From Candidatus Dormiibacterota bacterium (lineage in GTDB: Bacteria > Chloroflexota > Dormibacteria > Dormibacterales > Dormibacteraceae), in assembly GCA_003139695.1 (NCBI GenBank), contig PLJM01000008.1, forward strand, positions 26,006 to 90,005: a stretch of 64,000 bases of DNA, in the 5' to 3' direction. The stretch's first letter is position 1; every line of letters starts with the position of its first letter. The notes beneath the pieces were generated by a model. The model was not told the origin of the DNA, searched no databases, and was given only the letters and a program-made list of their open reading frames with translations. Positions 1-8,468 of the stretch are shown here, piece after piece. The position numbers and the translations under genes were made by a program.

Positions 1-399
1 CCCTCTCGGCCGCCTACCACGCAGGTGGTCGGCCTGCCTTCCAGCCCGTCCACCGTGGTCCCGATGGGTGGCGGCCTAGGCCCGGGTTCGACCCTGGTTG
101 GCGGGCGCCGCATGAACACGCTTGCCGTGGTGAGCCTGGTGACCGCCCTCATCTCTCCCTTCGGCTGGGTCACCGGCATCGGCGGCCTGGCCCTGATCCT
201 CACCTCGATCGTCACCGGCCACATGGCCCGCGCCGAGATCAGAAGGACTGGGGAAGAAGGGGCGACTCTTGCCCTGATCGGCCTGATCATCTCCTACGTC
301 CACATCGCGATCACCGCCCTGGTGATCATCTTTTTCTTCGGCTTGGTCTTGGCGATCCTGGCGGCAATCCTCCATGGCATCGTCACGTCCGGCGGCTGA
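1..399 (+). CDS. DUF4190-type membrane protein, 5' truncated
   Basis: The reading frame is open from base 1, so the true start lies upstream; GTG at 25 is only the first start codon in the window. The visible N-terminal part is rich in Pro, Gly and Ser. Two hydrophobic segments follow (about residues 31-60 and 82-118 counted from the GTG), joined by a short loop containing GHMARAEIRR. This Pro-rich tail plus two-helix layout is typical of DUF4190 proteins, whose function is unknown. It is the first of three tandem relatives and ends with TGA just before the second one in the same frame. Family call from pattern, not from a search. Confidence 0.75.
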   Translation, partial: PSRPPTTQVVGLPSSPSTVVPMGGGLGPGSTLVGGRRMNTLAVVSLVTALISPFGWVTGIGGLALILTSIVTGHMARAEIRRTGEEGATLALIGLIISYVHIAITALVIIFFFGLVLAILAAILHGIVTSGG

Positions 400-402
400 C
401 CG

Positions 403-849
403 ATCTCCGACCTCACACCGTCGCCCCCACCGCCCCCTCCTCCCCCTCCGACATTCCCGCCCCCGGGCCAGCCGCCCCCCCACCTCTGGGGACCCCGCGA
501 CGGAGTCGCGGGATCCGTCCCCGCCTACGGGTACTACCACCCACCCAATGACGGGATGGCGATCACGTCATTGGTGTTCGGCATCGCGGCCTTCCCGGCC
601 ATCTGTTTTTACGGAGTGCCGGCAGTCGCCCTCGGACTCACCGCGCTGATCCTTGGACGGATGTCGCTGGGTAAGATCCGTGCCAGTGGTGGCGCCCTTG
701 GCGGAGGGGGCCTTGCCCAGGCCGGCTGGATCACGGGTCTGGTCGCCGGATCGCTTGGACTGATCTACGGGGCGTTTTTGCTGGGAGTGCTGATCCTCGT
801 GTTGGTTGCGGCGTCGCAAGGCCTTGGCATCCCCAGTCCCACGCCTTAG
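403..849 (+). CDS. DUF4190-type membrane protein, start codon uncertain
   Basis: Two hydrophobic segments flank a loop with ILGRMSLGKIR, as in the neighbouring copies. The frame is open directly after the TGA of the preceding gene and encodes a long Pro-rich stretch. Its beginning (codons for I-S-D-L at 403-414) matches the M-S-D-L start of the third copy, but with ATC where ATG is expected. No ATG, GTG or TTG occurs in frame before ATG 556, which lies right at the first membrane segment. So the protein starts at ATC 403, starts short at 556, or arises from readthrough of the TGA at 397-399. Confidence 0.6.
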   Translation: MSDLTPSPPPPPPPPPTFPPPGQPPPHLWGPRDGVAGSVPAYGYYHPPNDGMAITSLVFGIAAFPAICFYGVPAVALGLTALILGRMSLGKIRASGGALGGGGLAQAGWITGLVAGSLGLIYGAFLLGVLILVLVAASQGLGIPSPTP

Positions 850-859
850 GATTCGCTCG

Positions 860-1306
860 ATGTCCGACCTGCCGCCCCCACCCCCGCCTGGCTCCGGCCA
901 GGCCCCGCCGCCTTTCCAACCGCCCCCCGGCTACACGCCACCGCCTGCGCCCTTCCAGCCACCCCCTGGATACCTGCCGCCCCCGGCTGACATTCCGCCG
1001 CCAGGGTATTCGGTGCAGGCGCCGCCGCCCTACATGCCTGTGGCCGCGGTCGGCGCCGGCGGCGCCCTCATGTCCCAGTTCGGTGGCGCCGCGGCCTGGT
1101 CGATCGGGCTTGGCCTCGTCTCCATCGTCGTGCCGCTCGTATCCACCTTCTACTTCCCGATCATGCCGATCATCGGAGCGCTCAACGGCGTTCGAGCTAT
1201 CCAGCGCGGTCGCGTGATCGGTGGCATCGTCGGCCTGGTCCTCAATGGCATCGGGGGCATCATCGCCCTGATTCAAAGCGGGCTGATCGGAGGCTCGGGA
1301 GGCTAG
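860..1306 (+). CDS. Pro-rich DUF4190-type membrane protein
   Basis: 148 residues. The N-terminal 60 residues are PPPGY-like repeats (FQPPPGY occurs twice), likely an unstructured cytoplasmic tail. Two hydrophobic helices follow, with a loop GALNGVRAIQRGR. ATG 860 begins right where the Pro-rich tail starts, 10 nt after the stop of the previous gene, so the three genes are probably one transcript. Its TAG stop (1304-1306) overlaps the TAG stop of the convergent MFS gene within a single CTAG. Function unknown. Confidence 0.75.
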   Translation: MSDLPPPPPPGSGQAPPPFQPPPGYTPPPAPFQPPPGYLPPPADIPPPGYSVQAPPPYMPVAAVGAGGALMSQFGGAAAWSIGLGLVSIVVPLVSTFYFPIMPIIGALNGVRAIQRGRVIGGIVGLVLNGIGGIIALIQSGLIGGSGG

Positions 1307-2505
1307 GTCGCCGCCTTCGCCGGAACCGCGGCCTTGTCACTTGCAGGGATCGTGAGCATCGGAAAGATTCCTGCCACCAGCACCACCACTACGGCGGTCC
1401 ACAAAGCCACGTCGACGGAGCGCTCGATGAGCGTTCCGGCAAGAGCCGAGCCGATCGGGGTGCCCACGAAGTTGACCGACATCGATACCGCAAAGGCGCG
1501 CCCAAACCACGCAGGAGCAGTGCGGCGCTGCCGCAGCGTGAACAGGCTTATGTCGAACGGTCCGTTCGCCAGTCCCATCACGACAAGCGCGATCCCGATG
1601 GCCACCACGCTCGTGGCGAAGGGCAACGTGGCCATCGCCACGGCACTGATCAGAATGCCGCCCAACATGATCTGGCGCTCTCGCCCCTGCGTCGGCACCC
1701 TCCCCGCCAGCAGAGCGGATACCAGTCCAGCGGCGCCGAGGGCTCCCCAGAGATAACCGACGGTCGCGGGGCCCTGGTGCAGACGCCCGAGGAGGATCAC
1801 TGGGATCGCGATGTCCATGACTCCCCAGCCGAAGTTGAGAAAGCTGAGGGTGAACGCCAGGCCTCGCAGGGTCGGGTTGGTCGCGACGTATTTGAGACCG
1901 AGCCAGGCATTGCGCAAGACGTTGCCATGGGCCTCGCTCGCCGTCGCCGGGTCGGGCAACCCGAGCATGACCACGGCCGCGCCGATGAACAGCACGCCCG
2001 CGGCAGCCAGCGCCCACTCACCGCCGATCCAGCCAACCAGCGCGCCGGCCAATGGCGCGCCGACGAGCGTTGCGAAAACGTGTCCGCTGCTGTCGAGCCC
2101 GTTGGCCCGCTCCCAAAGCTCTCGCGGCACCAGGATCGGAAACAACGAGCGGGCGCCCGCCGAGCTCAGCGGGTTCGTCAGCGACGAGAGGCCGACGATC
2201 ACCAGCAGCAACGGCGGCGGCAGCGCGTGCAGCACCGAGAGTCCCGCTATCAGGCCTACGGCCACCGCGGCGATCAGGTAGTCGAGAACCACGAGCCTGG
2301 CGCGACCCTTGCGGTCGAGCAGCGCACCCGCCAGCGGAGATACGAGCAGTCCGGGGAAGATGGCGAAGAAAGCAGTCGCTCCCGCCAGCTGCGGCGAGTG
2401 GTATCGCGTGAGCACGAACAGGACCAGGGCGACGGTGACCACGGTCCCGCTGACACGTCCAAGCAACAGGCCCGCGTAAAGACGCGCGAAGCCAGGCACG
2501 CGCAT
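1303..2505 (-). CDS. MFS transporter
   Basis: 400 residues with about 12 hydrophobic segments, the usual size of a major facilitator superfamily exporter. The loop between helices 2 and 3 has the family motif A-like sequence GALLDRKGRARLV. The style (N-terminal LYAGLLLGRVSG, weakly conserved second half) resembles the drug or siderophore exporters related to EntS and macrolide efflux proteins; the substrate cannot be read from sequence. It lies 32 nt downstream of uvrA on the same strand and may share its transcript. Confidence 0.85.
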   Translation of the reverse strand: MRVPGFARLYAGLLLGRVSGTVVTVALVLFVLTRYHSPQLAGATAFFAIFPGLLVSPLAGALLDRKGRARLVVLDYLIAAVAVGLIAGLSVLHALPPPLLLVIVGLSSLTNPLSSAGARSLFPILVPRELWERANGLDSSGHVFATLVGAPLAGALVGWIGGEWALAAAGVLFIGAAVVMLGLPDPATASEAHGNVLRNAWLGLKYVATNPTLRGLAFTLSFLNFGWGVMDIAIPVILLGRLHQGPATVGYLWGALGAAGLVSALLAGRVPTQGRERQIMLGGILISAVAMATLPFATSVVAIGIALVVMGLANGPFDISLFTLRQRRTAPAWFGRAFAVSMSVNFVGTPIGSALAGTLIERSVDVALWTAVVVVLVAGIFPMLTIPASDKAAVPAKAAT

Positions 2506-2537
2506 CAGCGCGCGGTATCCCGGACGAGCCTGCTGCT

Positions 2538-5483
2538 TCAGCCGACCGCTACCTTGGCGCGAGACCGCGGGGCGACACGGGCGGTCCGGCCTGCACTCTT
2601 TCCTCGGTCGAGGATCTTGCCGAGGTACTCGCCGGTCGCCGATTCGGGCATTCGCGCGAGCTTCTCCGGCGTCCCGGCCGCGAGCACGTAGCCGCCCTTC
2701 TCGCCGCCCTCGGGACCCATGTCGATGATCCAGTCGGCGGTCTTGAGCACGTCGAGGTTGTGCTCGATCACCACGACCGTGTTGCCATGGTCGACGAGCC
2801 GGTGTAGCACCACCAGCAGCCTTTCGACGTCCGCGTAGTGAAGTCCTGTCGTCGGCTCGTCGAGCAGGTAAAGGGTCCGCCCGGTATCCCTTCGCGAAAG
2901 TTCGGCCGACAGCTTGACCCGTTGGGCCTCACCGCCCGAGAGCTGCGTCGCGGGCTGGCCCAGGCGGATGTAACCGAGGCCGACGTCCTGCAGGGTTCGC
3001 AGCTTGATCTTGATCCGCGGCACGTTCTCGAAAACTTCGAGCGCCTCGTCGACGGTGAGCTCGAGAACGTCGGAGATCGAGTGGCCGCGGAACTTCACCT
3101 CTTGCACCTCGCGCGAGTAGCGCGTCCCGTGGCAGACCTCGCACGGCACGTAGACGTCGGGCAGGAAGTGCATCTCGATCTGGATGATGCCGTCGCCCTG
3201 ACAAGCCTCACACCGGCCGCCGCGCACATTGAAGCTGAATCGGCCTGGCTTGTACCCGCGCATCTTCGCCTCGGGCAGCTGCGCGAATAGCTCGCGCATG
3301 TACGTGAACATGCCCGTGTACGTGGCCGGGTTCGAGCGTGGGGTGCGGCCGATCGGCGACTGGTCGATGTCGATGGCTTTGTCGAGATTCTCGAGACCCT
3401 CGACCGCGCGGTGGGCTCCCGGCCTGTCCTTGGCCTTGTAGAAGTACTGAGCAACCTTGCGGCTGAGGATGTCGGTGACAAACGACGACTTGCCCGAACC
3501 ACTGACGCCGGAAACTGCGACGAAGCGCCCGAGCGGAACCTCGATGTCGACATCCTTCAGGTTGTTCGCGCGCGCGCCGCGGATCACGAGCTTCTTGCCG
3601 TTGCCTTCGCGCCTGCGCTTCGGTATCGGGATCGCGCGATCGCCGCGCAGGAACGCCGCGGTTATCGAGTCGGGATCCTTCAGCACCTCTTCCACAGTGC
3701 CCGCGGCGATGATCATGCCTCCGTGCTCGCCGGCCGCGGGTCCGATGTCGACCATGTAGTCCGCCGACCTGATCGTCTCCTCGTCGTGCTCGACGACGAT
3801 CAACGTGTTGCCGAGGTCGCGCAGGCGCAGCAGCGTGTTGATGAGACGGCGGTTGTCGCGCTGGTGCAGCCCGATCGAGGGCTCGTCGAGGATATAGAGG
3901 ACACCCATCAGCTTCGAACCGATCTGGGTCGCGAGCCGGATGCGCTGAGACTCTCCGCCGGACAGCGTGTTCGCGGCTCTCTCGACAGTCAGGTATTCGA
4001 GCCCCACGTCGATCATAAACTGCAGGCGCTCGCGGATCTCCTTCAGGATTCCACGCGCGATCAGCTGCTCGCGCTCGCTGAGCTCGAGGGTGTCGACGAA
4101 GGCGATCGCGGCGCTGATCGAGAGCCGGCAGACCTCCGCGATGTTGTGCGCGGCCACCGTCACCGCGAGTGACTCGGGCTTGAGGCGCTGGCCCTGGCAC
4201 GCCGGACAGGGCTTGTCGGCCATGTATCGCTCCAGCTCGGCTTTCAGGAAATCCGACTCAGTCTCCTGATAGCGGCGCTGCAGGTTGGCCACGACACCCT
4301 CGAAAGGAGCTTCGTACCAGCGCTCGTGTCCGTACTGGTTTTTGTAGCCGAATCGGATCTTTTTTTCGCCCGTGCCGTTGAGCAGCGCGTCGCGATGCTG
4401 TTTGCTCAGCTTCGACCATGGCTTGTCCATGTCGATGCCGAAGTACTTGCTCACTGTTTCGAGCAGCTCCGGGTAGAAGAACTGCGACCGGCTCCATGCC
4501 GAGATGGCGCCCTCGCGCAGCGAAAGGGAGGGATCGGGCACGACCAGGTCGCCGTCGACCACCAGCTGGAACCCGATGCCCGTGCACACCGGGCACGCGC
4601 CGTGGGGGCTGTTGAACGAGAAGTTACGCGGCTCAGGCTCGGCCACGCTAGTTCCGTCGTAAGGGCACATATAGTCCTGCGACATCTGGATCTCGTCGTC
4701 TGTCTGAGGGGGGACGCCCCCCCTTGAGGCGGCGGGCCTGGCGGAGCCAGATCCCGGCGCTCCCCCCTGCGGGACGATGATCACCGACCCCCCGCCCAGC
4801 CGTGCGGCGGTCTCGATCGATTCGACCAATCGTGTTCGCTGTTCAGGACCGACCACGATTCGGTCGACGACCACCTCGATGTTGTGCTTCTTGTTCTTGT
4901 CGAGCGGAATCTTCTCGCCCAGCTCGTAAAGGCTTCCGTCCACCCGAACCCGCACGAATCCCGACTTGCGCACGTCCTCGATGAGCGAGCGGTACTCGCC
5001 CTTACGTCCCTTCACGACGGGGCCGAGAACCATCACACGCGTTCCCGCGGGCAGCTTTTCGACGTGGTCGGCCATCTGGTCCACCGTTTGCCGGCGCACC
5101 TCGCGGCCGCAGACGGGGCAGTGAGGAATCCCGATTCGTGCGTACAGGAGCCGCAGGTAGTCGTACACCTCGGTGACGGTGCCCACCGTCGAGCGCGGGT
5201 TCTTCGACGTGCCCTTCTGGTCGATCGAGATCGCCGGCGACAGGCCGTCGATAGTATCGACGTCGGGCTTCTCCATCTGCCCAAGGAACTGCCGGGCGTA
5301 CGACGACAGCGATTCGACGTAACGCCGCTGCCCCTCCGCGTAGATGGTGTCAAAGGCAAGCGAGGATTTCCCCGAGCCAGACAGGCCGGTGAAGACGACG
5401 AGCTTGTCGCGCGGAATCGTCAGCGAGACGTTCTTGAGGTTGTGCTCGCGCGCGCCGCGGATCGTTATGTGGTCAATGGGCAC
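2538..5483 (-). CDS. uvrA: Excinuclease ABC subunit A
   Basis: 981 residues, DNA damage sensor of nucleotide excision repair that loads UvrB. It has two ABC ATPase modules: Walker A GLSGSGKS at residues 33-40 and GVSGSGKS in the second half, with signatures LSGGESQR and LSGGEAQR. The C-terminal zinc finger is intact (CEAC and CEVC). The first zinc-binding site reads CPYD then CPVC, lacking one cysteine. Residues about 233-258 are a Gly/Pro/Ser-rich insert coded by a palindromic repeat copy. It sits 6 nt after the thioesterase gene and downstream of uvrB, so uvrB and uvrA are likely co-transcribed. Confidence 0.97.
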   Translation of the reverse strand: MPIDHITIRGAREHNLKNVSLTIPRDKLVVFTGLSGSGKSSLAFDTIYAEGQRRYVESLSSYARQFLGQMEKPDVDTIDGLSPAISIDQKGTSKNPRSTVGTVTEVYDYLRLLYARIGIPHCPVCGREVRRQTVDQMADHVEKLPAGTRVMVLGPVVKGRKGEYRSLIEDVRKSGFVRVRVDGSLYELGEKIPLDKNKKHNIEVVVDRIVVGPEQRTRLVESIETAARLGGGSVIIVPQGGAPGSGSARPAASRGGVPPQTDDEIQMSQDYMCPYDGTSVAEPEPRNFSFNSPHGACPVCTGIGFQLVVDGDLVVPDPSLSLREGAISAWSRSQFFYPELLETVSKYFGIDMDKPWSKLSKQHRDALLNGTGEKKIRFGYKNQYGHERWYEAPFEGVVANLQRRYQETESDFLKAELERYMADKPCPACQGQRLKPESLAVTVAAHNIAEVCRLSISAAIAFVDTLELSEREQLIARGILKEIRERLQFMIDVGLEYLTVERAANTLSGGESQRIRLATQIGSKLMGVLYILDEPSIGLHQRDNRRLINTLLRLRDLGNTLIVVEHDEETIRSADYMVDIGPAAGEHGGMIIAAGTVEEVLKDPDSITAAFLRGDRAIPIPKRRREGNGKKLVIRGARANNLKDVDIEVPLGRFVAVSGVSGSGKSSFVTDILSRKVAQYFYKAKDRPGAHRAVEGLENLDKAIDIDQSPIGRTPRSNPATYTGMFTYMRELFAQLPEAKMRGYKPGRFSFNVRGGRCEACQGDGIIQIEMHFLPDVYVPCEVCHGTRYSREVQEVKFRGHSISDVLELTVDEALEVFENVPRIKIKLRTLQDVGLGYIRLGQPATQLSGGEAQRVKLSAELSRRDTGRTLYLLDEPTTGLHYADVERLLVVLHRLVDHGNTVVVIEHNLDVLKTADWIIDMGPEGGEKGGYVLAAGTPEKLARMPESATGEYLGKILDRGKSAGRTARVAPRSRAKVAVG
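4708..4790 (-). repeat. Palindromic repeat copy inside uvrA (divergent)
   Basis: On the minus strand this stretch has the layout of the other copies: a G-rich arm, a central small hairpin (CTGGC-tcc-GCCAG), then a G-rich end with GGGGGGCGT. It is read in frame as part of UvrA. Sequence identity to the other copies is lower than elsewhere, so membership in the family is inferred from the layout. Confidence 0.45.
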
Positions 5484-5489
5484 CCGTGT

Positions 5490-5885
5490 CTATTCCTTTT
5501 CTCGCTTTACCGCAAACGTTCCGCTCGCAGTCGCGACAAGCTTTCCGTTTCTGTCTTCGACCCGACACTCAGTGACGACTGTCCGGCGACCGGCATGAAC
5601 GACCTTTCCGGTAGCGCGCAGACTCTCACCAATCTTCGCCGCGTTAATGAAGTTGAGCTTGAGGTCGAAGCTCGTCGCCCGGACGACGCCGGGCTTGAGG
5701 GTGTGCACCGATCGCCCCATCGCCGAGTCGGCAAGGGTGCTGATGATACCGCCGTGCACGAAACCGGATGAGTTGGCCATGTCCTCCGTGGGGGTCATAT
5801 CCACGGTCGCCGTCCCATTCCCAGTTTCGACCAGCTGAAGGCCCATCCACGCCCAGGCCCGTGAAGGAGCCGCGACGTCACTCAC
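5490..5885 (-). CDS. PaaI-family hotdog thioesterase
   Basis: 131 residues, a single hotdog domain. The family signature region reads HGGIISTLADSAMG, close to the catalytic HGG..aD.a motif of PaaI-type acyl-CoA thioesterases. It probably hydrolyses an aromatic or short acyl-CoA; the substrate is unknown. The start overlaps the stop of the upstream paralogue by 8 nt, indicating translational coupling. It lies inside the uvrB to uvrA run. Confidence 0.88.
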   Translation of the reverse strand: MSDVAAPSRAWAWMGLQLVETGNGTATVDMTPTEDMANSSGFVHGGIISTLADSAMGRSVHTLKPGVVRATSFDLKLNFINAAKIGESLRATGKVVHAGRRTVVTECRVEDRNGKLVATASGTFAVKREKE

Positions 5886-6303
5886 GTCCTTGTCCCTCCG
5901 GCACCGGCATGCACGTCGATGACGCCGTGGCCACGAGCCTGCCCTGCTCGTCCAGCACGTCGGCCTCGCTGAAGAACAGGGTCTTCTTCATCTCGACCAC
6001 CCGACCCACGGCCCGGATCCGGCCTGAGATGACCGGGCGGATGAAGTTGATCTTCAGCTCGATGGTCGTGTTCCAGAGGCCGTCCTCCTGGAGGGTCCCC
6101 AACGACATCCCCATCGCGGCGTCGGCGATCTGGGTGATGACCCCGCCCTGAACCACGCCTCCTCCATGGCGATGCTGCTTGCCGGCCTCGAGCTCGATCA
6201 CGACGCGACCCGGCTCAGCCTCGCTGATCCGCGCGCCAAGGGTCGCCATCCACCCGTCCGGCTTCGCCTTGAGCATCTCCGCCGCGCGACGGACGTTCTG
6301 CAC
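5878..6303 (-). CDS. PaaI-family hotdog thioesterase
   Basis: 141 residues, paralogue of the gene immediately downstream. The active-site region reads VQGGVITQIADAAMG, with Gln in place of the His of the usual HGG motif, so activity or substrate may differ from its neighbour. The two may form a heteromer, as hotdog proteins are dimers or tetramers; this is inference. It starts 2 nt after the uvrB stop and overlaps the next gene by 8 nt. Confidence 0.85.
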   Translation of the reverse strand: MQNVRRAAEMLKAKPDGWMATLGARISEAEPGRVVIELEAGKQHRHGGGVVQGGVITQIADAAMGMSLGTLQEDGLWNTTIELKINFIRPVISGRIRAVGRVVEMKKTLFFSEADVLDEQGRLVATASSTCMPVPEGQGRE

Positions 6304-6305
6304 GC

Positions 6306-8393
6306 CTACTTGCGGCGCCCGCGCCGCGAGTCCCAGTTACGCACCATGGTCTTCTGCCGCGGCGCCGCCGCGATCGCAAGCGCCACATCCGCGTCGTCCT
6401 CTTTCTTGCCTGGCTCCTCACCCGAGAGGCGCTTGCGCAGTGCGATGATCCTGTCGCGCACGCGCGCCGCGTCCTCGAACTGCAGCTCCTTCGAGAGACG
6501 CCGCATCTCCTTCTCGAGATCGCGCACGATCGCCAGCAAGTCTTCGCGTGGCACGCCCGCTCCTGCCATGAGCTCGACCGCGTCGGCCTGCAGGTCCTTC
6601 TCCTTGATCTCCAGGGCGTAGATGGCTTTCTTCACGCTCGCCGGCGTGATGCCATGCTCCGCGTTGTAGGCGATCTGCCGGTTACGCCTTCGCTCGGTCT
6701 CGTCGAGCGCCTGGCGCATCGAGTCAGTGATCTTGTCCGCATACATCACCACGTGCCCTTCGACGTTGCGCGCGGCGCGGCCGATGATCTGAATGAACGA
6801 CCTGAACGCTCGCAGGTATCCCTCTTTGTCCGCATCCAGGATGCCGATGAACGCCACCTCGGGAAGGTCGAGCCCCTCTCGCAACAGGTTGATGCCGACG
6901 ACGACGTCGACAGCCCCCGTCCGAAGGTCGGTGAGGACCGAGATCCTCTCCATCGCGTCGAGCTCTGAGTGGAGGTACTTGACTTTCACACCGAACTCCC
7001 GCAGGTAGTCGGCCAGGTCTTCCGCGAATCGCTTGGTCAGCGTGGTCACCAGCGAACGCTGGCCCAGCTCGGTCCGCCTCTTGACCTCGGCAAGCAGATC
7101 GTCGATCTGGCCGGCCGTCGGCCTCACCTCGACCGTCGGGTCGACCAGACCGGTCGGCCGCACGACCATCTCGACGGTTTGCTGCGCTCGCCTCATCTCG
7201 TAAGGACCAGGTGTGGCCGACACGTAGATGACCCTGCTCGCGCGCTCCTCCCACTCGTCAAAGCTCAATGGGCGGTTGTCGAACGCGCTCGGCAGGCGGA
7301 ACCCGTACTCGACAAGTGCCGCTTTACGCGAGCGGTCGCCGCCCAGCATGCCGCCGATCTGCGGCACCGCGACGTGAGACTCGTCGACAAAGATCAGCGT
7401 GTCGTCGGGCAGGAAGTCGAGCAGGGTGTATGGCGCGTCGCCGGGCTGCCGGCGGGTGAGATGTCGGGAATAGTTCTCGATGCCGGCGCATGTTCCCGTC
7501 TCGCGCAACATTTCGAGGTCGAAGTTCGTGCGCTGCCGCACCCGCTGTGCTTCGAGAAGCTTGCCGTGATCCTCGAACCACCTGGAGCGCTCGTCGAGCT
7601 CGGCCTCGATATCCACCATGGCGAGCCGGAGCTTGTCTGCCGGCGTGACGTAATGCGACGCGGGGAAAACCGTGAACTCGTTGCGCGGCCCGAGGATCTC
7701 CCCAGTGACCGCGTCGAGCTCCTGGATCCTTTCGATCTCATCGCCGAAGAACTCGACTCGATACACCTTCTCTTCGTTTGACGGCACGAGGTCGACGACG
7801 TCGCCGCGAACCCTGAAGCGAAGGCGGGCCAGTTCGTAGTCGTTGCGCTCGTACAGCATCTCAGTGAGCTTGCGAAGGAAGACCTCGCGCCGGATCGTCA
7901 TGCCCTTGGCGACGGTGAGCGATTCGCCCATGTAGTCTTCGACCGAGCCGATGCCGTAGATGCAGCTGATGCTGGCCACCACGAGCACGTCCCGCCGGGT
8001 CATCAGCGACTGCGTGGTGGAATGACGCATGCGGTCGATCTCATCGTTCCGGCTCGAGTCCTTTTCAATGTAGGTATCGCTGCGGGCGATATAGGCCTCG
8101 GGCTGGTAGTAGTCGTAGTAGCTGACGAAGTATTCGACAGCGTTGCCTGGCAGCAGGCGTCGAAACTCGGCGCAGAGTTGGGCGGCGAGCGTCTTGTTCG
8201 GGCTGAGCACCAGCACCGGTCGCTGTAGCTGCTCCACGGCCCAGGCCATGACGTTCGTCTTGCCGCTCCCAGTCACGCCGGCGAGGACCTGTTGGGTCAG
8301 GCCCGACTGGACGCCTTCGACCAGCTTGGCAATGGCTTCAGGCTGGTCCCCGGCAGGCTTGAAGGGTGCGTCGACACGAAAGCGGGAGGCCAT
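6306..8393 (-). CDS. uvrB: Excinuclease ABC subunit B
   Basis: 695 residues. UvrB verifies damage after loading by UvrA and positions UvrC. Walker A GVTGSGKT lies at residues 39-46, the beta-hairpin region begins YYDYYQPEAYI, and helicase motifs include DESHV and IGRAARN. A C-terminal UVR domain is present (LSKELQFEDAARVRDRI). ATG 8393 gives the standard N-terminus. First gene of a run followed by two thioesterases and uvrA. Confidence 0.98.
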   Translation of the reverse strand: MASRFRVDAPFKPAGDQPEAIAKLVEGVQSGLTQQVLAGVTGSGKTNVMAWAVEQLQRPVLVLSPNKTLAAQLCAEFRRLLPGNAVEYFVSYYDYYQPEAYIARSDTYIEKDSSRNDEIDRMRHSTTQSLMTRRDVLVVASISCIYGIGSVEDYMGESLTVAKGMTIRREVFLRKLTEMLYERNDYELARLRFRVRGDVVDLVPSNEEKVYRVEFFGDEIERIQELDAVTGEILGPRNEFTVFPASHYVTPADKLRLAMVDIEAELDERSRWFEDHGKLLEAQRVRQRTNFDLEMLRETGTCAGIENYSRHLTRRQPGDAPYTLLDFLPDDTLIFVDESHVAVPQIGGMLGGDRSRKAALVEYGFRLPSAFDNRPLSFDEWEERASRVIYVSATPGPYEMRRAQQTVEMVVRPTGLVDPTVEVRPTAGQIDDLLAEVKRRTELGQRSLVTTLTKRFAEDLADYLREFGVKVKYLHSELDAMERISVLTDLRTGAVDVVVGINLLREGLDLPEVAFIGILDADKEGYLRAFRSFIQIIGRAARNVEGHVVMYADKITDSMRQALDETERRRNRQIAYNAEHGITPASVKKAIYALEIKEKDLQADAVELMAGAGVPREDLLAIVRDLEKEMRRLSKELQFEDAARVRDRIIALRKRLSGEEPGKKEDDADVALAIAAAPRQKTMVRNWDSRRGRRK

Positions 8394-8468
8394 ATGGATC
8401 TCTAATTCTAGGGCGAACTAACGTTCGACAGGAGGGTCAAGCACCGCAACGTCGGCCGCTGCCACGAG

